Shown here: piece by piece, positions 6,876 through 11,536 of the stretch | How positions within the stretch are numbered: the first letter of the stretch is position 1 | How the letters are laid out: each line of letters starts with the position of its first letter | DNA from: SAR202 cluster bacterium | Lineage (GTDB): Bacteria > Chloroflexota > Dehalococcoidia > Lucifugimonadales > JASMAO01 | DNA length: 11,536 nucleotides | Reading direction: 5' to 3' | Assembly (NCBI GenBank): GCA_030754315.1 | Contig: JASMAO010000202.1 | Location: 1-11,536 of the forward strand | Program-made: the position numbers and the translations under genes | The notes under the pieces: model-generated | Told to the model about the DNA's origin: nothing | Database searches by the model: none | What the model saw: only the letters and a program-made list of their open reading frames with translations

Positions 6876-7934
6876 ATGGCTAATACTCGACCACGAGCCT
6901 CCGATTTAGGTGTGCACATAGGCATCTTTGAGCCAGGTCCACATAATTCAATCACTGATGTTTCAGAAGTTTCCGTAGGACACATCACGATTTGTGAAGG
7001 CACTGGGCAGTTACAAATTGGAAAGGGTCCAGTCCGAACTGGAGTCACTGCAATTCTGCCTCATCAAGAAAACGTATTCGTCCGAAAGGTAACAGGTGCA
7101 GTACACGTAGTGAACGGATTCGGAAAAGCCTTAGGATTTTTGCAAGTGCAAGAACTGGGCGTTATTGAAAGTCCAATTGTGCTCACCAGTACGTTGAGTA
7201 TATGGAGAGCAGCCGACGCTTTGATAGATTACATGTCAAAGAACAACCCTGGAGTTTACTCCTTTAACCCTGTGGTCGGAGAATGTAACGACGGATATCT
7301 AAACGACATCGTTGGAAGACACGTTCGCTCCGAGCACATCCTAGGGGCAATTGAGAACGCGAATTCACCCAACTCAGAAGAGGGAAACATCGGTGGCGGT
7401 ACAGGTATGACAGGTTTCGAATGGAAAGGAGGTATAGGAACTGCATCGCGTTTGTGCGAGACTCCACAGGGCACATTTACAGTGGGCGCTCTTACTATGA
7501 CCAATACAGGCGACCCGAGAGAGTTCAGAATCGACGGAACGCGCATCGGACGTCATCTACTGCCTCCCAAGGCCGAATTTGACCCAACGAATGCACCTGG
7601 TTCAATCATCATGGTGATAGGCACCAATGCACCCGTCGACTCCCGCCAACTTGGTCGCATATGTCGTAGAGCAGCGCTCGGTCTAGGACGGGCTGGTGGC
7701 ACAGCAAGCCACAGTAGTGGTGATTTCATCATCGCCTTCTCCAACTCAATCCATCCTAATAAGATGGACGACGCAGACCTTACACCGTTGTTCATCGGTG
7801 CGATTGAGTCCACTGAAGAAGCCGTTGTGAACTCAGTACTCCGCGCCGAGACAATGGTAGGACGAGACGGTAACACTCGCCATGGGATACCAATAGAGCA
7901 AGTTAGAGAATTGCTATCCGAACGGACGGGATAA
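6876..7934 (+). CDS. P1 (S58) family peptidase, DmpA-like
   Basis: This is an Ntn-type hydrolase of the DmpA family (L-aminopeptidase / D-amino acid esterase-amidase; relatives cleave beta-peptides). The precursor cuts itself before a Ser or Thr that becomes the N-terminal nucleophile of the small subunit. From the ATG at 6876 it has 352 residues, close to the roughly 375 of DmpA. Visible marks are I-T-D-V-S-E-V-S-V-G-H (26-36), V-G-E-C-N-D-G-Y-L-N-D (134-144), the Asn of M-T-N-T-G-D (N210, at the oxyanion Asn position) and the cleavage site N-A-P-G-S-I-I-M-V (G242/S243). After this come A-A-L-G-L-G-R-A-G-G and H-S-S-G-D-F. Processing would give chains of about 242 and 110 residues. No signal peptide is seen, so it probably acts in the cytoplasm. 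It may supply free amino acids, perhaps from D-amino acid or beta-amino acid amides or esters. Confidence 0.93.
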   Translation: MANTRPRASDLGVHIGIFEPGPHNSITDVSEVSVGHITICEGTGQLQIGKGPVRTGVTAILPHQENVFVRKVTGAVHVVNGFGKALGFLQVQELGVIESPIVLTSTLSIWRAADALIDYMSKNNPGVYSFNPVVGECNDGYLNDIVGRHVRSEHILGAIENANSPNSEEGNIGGGTGMTGFEWKGGIGTASRLCETPQGTFTVGALTMTNTGDPREFRIDGTRIGRHLLPPKAEFDPTNAPGSIIMVIGTNAPVDSRQLGRICRRAALGLGRAGGTASHSSGDFIIAFSNSIHPNKMDDADLTPLFIGAIESTEEAVVNSVLRAETMVGRDGNTRHGIPIEQVRELLSERTG

Positions 7935-8091
7935 AAATAGAACCTTTACACAACACTCCGATGACTCATTGGCCAGTGGCAAAGATCTCCTCTGCTTTCT
8001 GTTTGAGGGTAGACAAGACGTCAAGCCATGTTCAAGCGAGAGTGGGTGTAGACCATCCAATGCAACGATGCTTACCCAAGTCATTACAACA
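7935..8091. other. Convergent gap, no clear terminator
   Basis: These 157 bases separate two convergent genes. I looked for a two-way terminator. There are only short inverted stretches such as the TGGCCA palindrome near 7970 and GACGTC near 8019, with no stem followed by a T-run. No gene is supported here. Confidence 0.4.
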
Positions 8092-9078
8092 TTACCTATT
8101 TTTGATAGCTTCAGGATTAAGGCATGAAGGCATTGGTAGGCCATTCAGTGCAGCAACAATATTCTTGACAGCCATTTCGGCCATCGCCCTGAAAGTCTCC
8201 TTACTCGAACTTGCCACGTGGGGTGTTATGATGACGTTGGGCAGGGTAAGCAGAGGATCATCGACGGATATGGGTTCCGGGTCAGTGACATCCAAAGCAG
8301 CTCCAGCGATCTCTCCTGCGACTAAGCAATCATAAAGTGCAGTTGGGTCCACCGTCTTCCCACGAGTCGTGTTTATGAGGAATGCCTCCGGCTTCATTTG
8401 GTTCAACTCCGACCTCCCAATCATACCTTCAGTATCAGGAGTCAACGGCATGTGTAATGACACAAAATCTGACTCGTGTAAAACAGTACGGAGATCGGAC
8501 GCCCATTCAACACCAAGCTCTTTTTCCAACTCAGGTTTCCGGGTTCTCGATTGATAAATCACCCTCATATCAAAGCCTGAGGCTCTGCGAGCAACCTGAG
8601 TGCCAATTCCTCCCAGACCAACAATCCCTAGAGTTTTGCCGAACACATTCGTCCCAAGGTACGGAGTTTGGTCGAAATACCTCCATTTGCCCGCCCTTAT
8701 TTCCCGATCGCCAAATGAAACTCGGCGTGCTATGCCGAGAATAAGTGCAAATGTCATGTCCGCGCACGCATTCTGTAAAATGCCAGGGGTATTGGTAAGC
8801 AAGATCCCTCTTTTCGTTGCCCCTAGAAAATCTAGGTTATCGGTACCAACCGCCCTGTTACCAATAACTTCAAGATTTGGAGCCGCATCGTAAACTTCCT
8901 CGTCGATAGTGTCGACTCCTTCTGTGAAAAGCGCATGGGCGTCTCCGATCCTCTGAATCAACTCTCCTTTCGTGGGACCGAGATGCTCCTCCCAAACGTC
9001 CACCTCATAGTGGTTCTCGAGAAGCTTCCGCGCTTCCGGATGATATGGACGGGTCATGAGTACTTTGTGACGTGTCAT
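8092..9078 (-). CDS. D-isomer-specific 2-hydroxyacid dehydrogenase, glyoxylate reductase-like
   Basis: This is an NAD(P)-dependent oxidoreductase that interconverts 2-keto acids and D-2-hydroxy acids. Overall its 328 residues look most like glyoxylate / hydroxypyruvate reductases of the archaeal GyaR type, for example in D-A-A-P-N-L-E-V-I-G-N-R-A-V-G-T-D-N and G-K-T-L-G-I-V-G-L-G-G-I-G. The nucleotide loop is G-L-G-G-I-G at 154-159. The strand after it ends in Y-Q-S-R-T-R-K, whose basic residues could favour NADPH. The catalytic triad Arg239, Glu268 and His287 is complete, with the usual spacings of 29 and 19. The ATG at 9078 has AGGGA before it. It follows the gamma-glutamyltransferase gene by 38 bases, so an operon is likely. 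Phosphoglycerate dehydrogenase is less likely because there is no ACT domain. Confidence 0.92.
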   Translation of the reverse strand: MTRHKVLMTRPYHPEARKLLENHYEVDVWEEHLGPTKGELIQRIGDAHALFTEGVDTIDEEVYDAAPNLEVIGNRAVGTDNLDFLGATKRGILLTNTPGILQNACADMTFALILGIARRVSFGDREIRAGKWRYFDQTPYLGTNVFGKTLGIVGLGGIGTQVARRASGFDMRVIYQSRTRKPELEKELGVEWASDLRTVLHESDFVSLHMPLTPDTEGMIGRSELNQMKPEAFLINTTRGKTVDPTALYDCLVAGEIAGAALDVTDPEPISVDDPLLTLPNVIITPHVASSSKETFRAMAEMAVKNIVAALNGLPMPSCLNPEAIKNR

Positions 9079-9116
9079 GTTAATCCCTACCGTTTCTTTT
9101 GATATGGATCAGGGCC

Positions 9117-10766
9117 TCACCAGCCTAAAGCAAAACCGTCTCGCCGAGGGTCAGCGCCACCCTGAAAGGTCCCATTGTCCTGATCTGCAACAATGCCCTG
9201 AGCGCCTCCCACCCCCATTGACCACGCTCCTAAAGTCTCAATTTCGTGGCTCAATCCCTCTAGAAACTTCCGAACGTTGGGAGGGAATCGTTCCTCCATT
9301 TGAACGTTACGGCCCCTAATGACCTTTAATCTCGGCGCCTCAACGGACTGCTGTACCGTCATTTCCAAATCCAGAACATTCATTATTAACTGTGGGGTTG
9401 TTTGCAGGATGCCGTAACTGCCCGGGGTCCCAATACTCAGGTAGAACTTATCTCCTTTGAAAACCTGGATAGGAGCGACAACAAAGTCGACCCTCTTCCC
9501 CGGACCGATCTGGTTTGGACTTCCCTCATCCAAATCGAAGTATTCGGCCATGTTGTTTAGAAATATCCCAGTGTCTCCAACAGCCGCCCCCGAACCGAAT
9601 CCGCCTCCAAGAGTCTGGGTAACGGTTACAACATTCCCATCACGATCGGCCACTGAGAAATGGGTGGTCATACCGCCGTCGAACTCCTCGGGGCTTCCAG
9701 GCTTTAGAACACCCTCGATTCGATCCTTAGCATAATGTTCACCTGCGATAGGGCCGAGCACGGCGACCCGACCAACACGCTTTGCTTGTTGTTCTGCGTA
9801 ACTTTGGGACAACAATGCATTGATGGGCGCACTCGCATAGTCCGGGTCGCCAGCATAGTTGATACGGTCAGCAGCGGCGAGTTTAATGGCCTCAATCAAA
9901 AAATGCAGTCCCATAGGGTCCTGGAATTTCATCGGTAAATCATCAAGGTTCTCCATCAATTTAAGTGTCTGAAGGACCTGAAATGAGCTGCAATTTGGCG
10001 GTGTAGTATGCACTCTAAAACCACGATAATCCATGGAAATAGGGTCCCTCCACTCCGGCCTATACGAAGCGAAATCCTCTTCCGTAAATATGCCACCGTA
10101 GTCATTATTCCCCTTCACTATTCGGCTCGTTAAATCACCTCTGTAAAAGGCATCGACTCCACCTGCGGATATAATCTTGAAGGATTCGGCAAGTTGCTGC
10201 ATTTTGAGTCTTGAACCGGGCAAAGGAGACTTGTTAGAGCCTCCCAATATGATCTCTTTCGAAGTAGGAAAGCCCTGTAACAAATGAACGTATTGGGACA
10301 TCAATAAGCTGTTGATGTGAGTAATCGGAAAGCCATTCTCAGCGTAATTTATGGCCCTAGCAAAAAGGCGGTCACGGTCGAGAGAGCCATATTCTTCATG
10401 CAGAGCTAACCAACCAGCAAGGTTGCCGGGAATCAAGGACGCCAAAATACCTCCAGCCTTGGTCTCATCGGTAAAGATGGATGGCTCTGCGGCATTCGGC
10501 ATTCTTCCAGAAAAATCGAGTGCTCTCACCCTGTTTTCTTTGGCGACATTAGCAATCGCAACGCCGATTCCTCCAACACCGGACATGTAAGGTTCGACTA
10601 CATTCAATGTCGAAGCCGTTGCCACTACTGCATCGAACGCATTGCCTCCTTCCTTTAATATGTCGAGGCCTGACATTGACGCCAGTGGATGTGCCGAAGC
10701 GACCATCCCGTTAACACCCACAGCAGCTGGTCGATTGGATTGCGGATATTCGGTCCAATTACTCAT
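9117..10766 (-). CDS. ggt: Gamma-glutamyltransferase family Ntn hydrolase, altered pocket
   Basis: This 549-residue protein is of the gamma-glutamyltranspeptidase family, whose proenzyme cuts itself to free a Thr nucleophile. N-terminal marks are A-S-A-H-P-L-A-S, I-L-K-E-G-G-N-A-F-D-A-V-V-A and the V-G-G-I-G loop (64-68). The cleavage site is G-G-M / T-T-H-F-S (T367), which would give chains of about 366 and 183 residues. G-T-P-G-S-Y-G (446-452) stands where E. coli GGT has GSPGGS. Substrate residues differ: D-F-S-G-R-M-P (84-90) replaces D-F-R-E, L-N-N-M-A-E-Y-F (403-410) lacks the Asp that binds the amino group, and the Ser pair near 428 is absent. There is no signal peptide. A YwrD-like or acylase-type role is as likely as glutathione cleavage. 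The ATG at 10766 has only a weak ribosome site. The gene is divergent from the rRNA gene. Confidence 0.9.
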   Translation of the reverse strand: MSNWTEYPQSNRPAAVGVNGMVASAHPLASMSGLDILKEGGNAFDAVVATASTLNVVEPYMSGVGGIGVAIANVAKENRVRALDFSGRMPNAAEPSIFTDETKAGGILASLIPGNLAGWLALHEEYGSLDRDRLFARAINYAENGFPITHINSLLMSQYVHLLQGFPTSKEIILGGSNKSPLPGSRLKMQQLAESFKIISAGGVDAFYRGDLTSRIVKGNNDYGGIFTEEDFASYRPEWRDPISMDYRGFRVHTTPPNCSSFQVLQTLKLMENLDDLPMKFQDPMGLHFLIEAIKLAAADRINYAGDPDYASAPINALLSQSYAEQQAKRVGRVAVLGPIAGEHYAKDRIEGVLKPGSPEEFDGGMTTHFSVADRDGNVVTVTQTLGGGFGSGAAVGDTGIFLNNMAEYFDLDEGSPNQIGPGKRVDFVVAPIQVFKGDKFYLSIGTPGSYGILQTTPQLIMNVLDLEMTVQQSVEAPRLKVIRGRNVQMEERFPPNVRKFLEGLSHEIETLGAWSMGVGGAQGIVADQDNGTFQGGADPRRDGFALGW

Positions 10767-10805
10767 AACAAACCCCGTCTAAATTCTGTCATTCCAAACT
10801 TTCTC

Positions 10806-10823
10806 TTACCGAAAATTGGTGAA
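10806..10823 (-). repeat. Motif shared with the region upstream of the DmpA-like gene
   Basis: On the - strand this reads TTCACCAATTTTCGGTAA, 40 to 57 bases upstream of the ggt ATG. Its two halves, TTCACCAA and TTTTCGGTAA, also occur in the same order at 6655-6662 and 6676-6685, there separated by 13 bases. It may be a shared control site or chance. Confidence 0.3.
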
Positions 10824-10863
10824 CTCAGTATCTCTTAACCACATCATTCCTTTAATCAGTCGA

Positions 10864-10890
10864 TTGCCCATTGGTGGCGTACGCTATAAC
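10864..10890 (+). promoter_or_regulatory. Possible upstream rRNA promoter (P1)
   Basis: TTGCCC and TATAAC are 15 bases apart, a short spacer. Tandem promoters are common in front of rRNA genes, but this one is clearly weaker by sequence than the pair at 10939-10967. Confidence 0.3.
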
Positions 10891-10938
10891 TCCGGGTGCG
10901 TGGTGTCAATAAGGAATGCCGATGGACCCACATTCTCC

Positions 10939-10967
10939 TTGACTCCATTCGGGATTTTGGTTAAGAT
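10939..10967 (+). promoter_or_regulatory. Main 16S rRNA promoter
   Basis: TTGACT (10939-10944), a 17-base spacer and TAAGAT (10962-10967) form a housekeeping-sigma promoter. It lies about 75 bases upstream of the leader elements and the mature 16S start, a usual place for an rRNA promoter. Confidence 0.7.
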
Positions 10968-10978
10968 ATCCATCTTGT

Positions 10979-11003
10979 CCGCGCTGCCTGTTGGCAGGTG
11001 CGG
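10979..11003 (+). promoter_or_regulatory. boxB-like leader hairpin
   Basis: The inner stem is CTGCC (10984-10988) with GGCAG (10993-10997) around a TGTT loop. It is extended by CCGC (10979-10982) with GCGG (11000-11003) across a small internal bulge. A hairpin just before boxA is the order of rRNA antitermination leaders. No T-run follows, so it is not a terminator. Confidence 0.55.
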
Positions 11004-11008
11004 TCGTT

Positions 11009-11020
11009 TGCACCTTAACA
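11009..11020 (+). promoter_or_regulatory. boxA antitermination element
   Basis: TGCACCTTAACA matches the bacterial rRNA boxA consensus TGCTCTTTAACA at 10 of 12 positions. It is known to bind NusB/NusE in other bacteria. It lies 5 bases after the hairpin and about 25 bases before the mature 16S start. The following ACTGAATAG also resembles rRNA leaders of other bacteria. Confidence 0.65.
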
Positions 11021-11044
11021 ACTGAATAGTGGAAGAAAACCGTA

Positions 11045-11536
11045 AATTTTTAGAGTTTGATCCTGGCTCAGGACGAACGCTGGCGGTGCGCCTAATGCAT
11101 GCAAGTCGAACGAGGCCTAGGAGCTTCGGCACCTAGGTAAGTGGCAGACGGCTGAGTAACACGTAAGTGACCTGCCCCGAAGAGGGGGATAATCCGGAGA
11201 AATCCGGCCTAATACCCCGTACGCTCCTGTGGTTACGGCCATGGGATGATATGGTTTATCGGCTTCGGCCGGTACGCCGCTTTGGGAGGGGCTTGCGGCC
11301 TATCAGGTAGTTGGTGGGGTAATGGCCTACCAAGCCGAAGACGGGTATCCGGTGTGAGAGCACGAACGGACAGAGGGGGACTGAGACACGGCCCCCACTC
11401 CTACGGGAGGCAGCAGCAGGGAATCTTGCGCAATGGGCGAAAGCCTGACGCAGCGACACCGCGTGGGGGAAGAAGGCTTTCGGGTTGTAAACCCCTTTTC
11501 TCGGGGAAGAGAGAGGACGTTACCCAAGGAATAAGC
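11045..11536 (+). rRNA. rrs: 16S ribosomal RNA, 5' third, cut by window
   Basis: AGAGTTTGATCCTGGCTCAG at 11052 is the universal 5' conserved site (E. coli position 8), which places the mature end near 11045. The bacterial 338 site ACTCCTACGGGAGGCAGC begins at 11397, and GGGTTGTAAACC of the V3 region is near 11483. The 492 bases end just before the 515 region. The V1 start (GGTGCGCCTAATGCATGCAAG) and the AATCTTGCGCAATGGGCGAAAGCCTGACGCAG area read like SAR202-clade Chloroflexota, a judgement from memory. The 23S gene, spacer and any tRNAs are outside the window. Confidence 0.97.

Noticed and set aside
6743..7048. Open frame of 101 codons on the - strand
   Set aside because: It is partly antisense to the DmpA-like gene and otherwise in the upstream gap, with no ribosome site or family motif.
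7553..7876. Open frame of 107 codons on the - strand
   Set aside because: It lies wholly antisense to the DmpA-like gene, so it is a shadow of that frame.
7961..8335. Open frame of 124 codons on the + strand
   Set aside because: Most of it is antisense to the well-supported dehydrogenase gene, and it has no recognisable domain or ribosome site.
8382..8744. Open frame of 120 codons on the + strand
   Set aside because: It lies wholly antisense to the dehydrogenase gene and shows no protein-like features.
10816..11025. Small open frame on the + strand upstream of 16S
   Set aside because: It spans the rRNA promoter, hairpin and boxA, which explain this region better.
11256..11527. Open frames antisense to 16S rRNA
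   Set aside because: They are spurious frames inside a structural RNA gene.

Overview
The window suggests an uncultivated marine Chloroflexota bacterium of the SAR202 type (Dehalococcoidia relatives). The main evidence is the partial 16S rRNA gene at the right end. Its 5' part has the intact universal 5' conserved stretch, the intact bacterial 338 site, and a V1-V3 region that reads like SAR202 sequences I know. This is recognition from memory and has not been checked by alignment. The protein genes fit a free-living bacterium with moderate GC.

Left part (1-1055, + strand): the end of proC (pyrroline-5-carboxylate reductase, proline synthesis) is translationally coupled to a yggT membrane protein gene. 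The stop codon of yggT overlaps the stop codon of a DUF167 (YggU-type) gene on the opposite strand. proC, yggT and DUF167 genes are often neighbours in bacteria. Here the third member has the opposite orientation.

Centre left (1052-5487, - strand): reading leftward, birA (biotin-protein ligase without a DNA-binding domain) is followed, after about 150 bases, by two paralogous polytopic membrane proteins and the DUF167 gene. Each membrane protein has an N-terminal pair of four-cysteine zinc ribbons joined to a GT-C (family 39 / ArnT-like) glycosyltransferase fold. The upstream copy keeps the acidic Asp-Glu motif of the family. The downstream copy has lost it, along with other polar residues. 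This pair is the least ordinary thing in the window.

Centre right (5589-7934, + strand): a homocysteine S-methyltransferase family enzyme with all three zinc cysteines is divergent from birA. It is followed, after a 280-base gap that could hold regulatory sites, by a self-cleaving DmpA-type (P1 / S58) aminopeptidase.

Right part (8092-10766, - strand): a likely two-gene operon encodes a gamma-glutamyltransferase-family Ntn hydrolase and a glyoxylate reductase-like D-2-hydroxyacid dehydrogenase. The Ntn hydrolase keeps its nucleophile threonine but has an altered substrate pocket. Together with the DmpA-like peptidase this suggests breakdown of small peptides or amides and of 2-hydroxy or 2-keto acids, but that link is inference.

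Right end (about 10860-11536, + strand): an rRNA promoter, a boxB-like hairpin and a boxA antitermination site lead into the 5' third of 16S rRNA, which the window edge cuts. I saw no tRNA, insertion sequence, CRISPR array or prophage gene.
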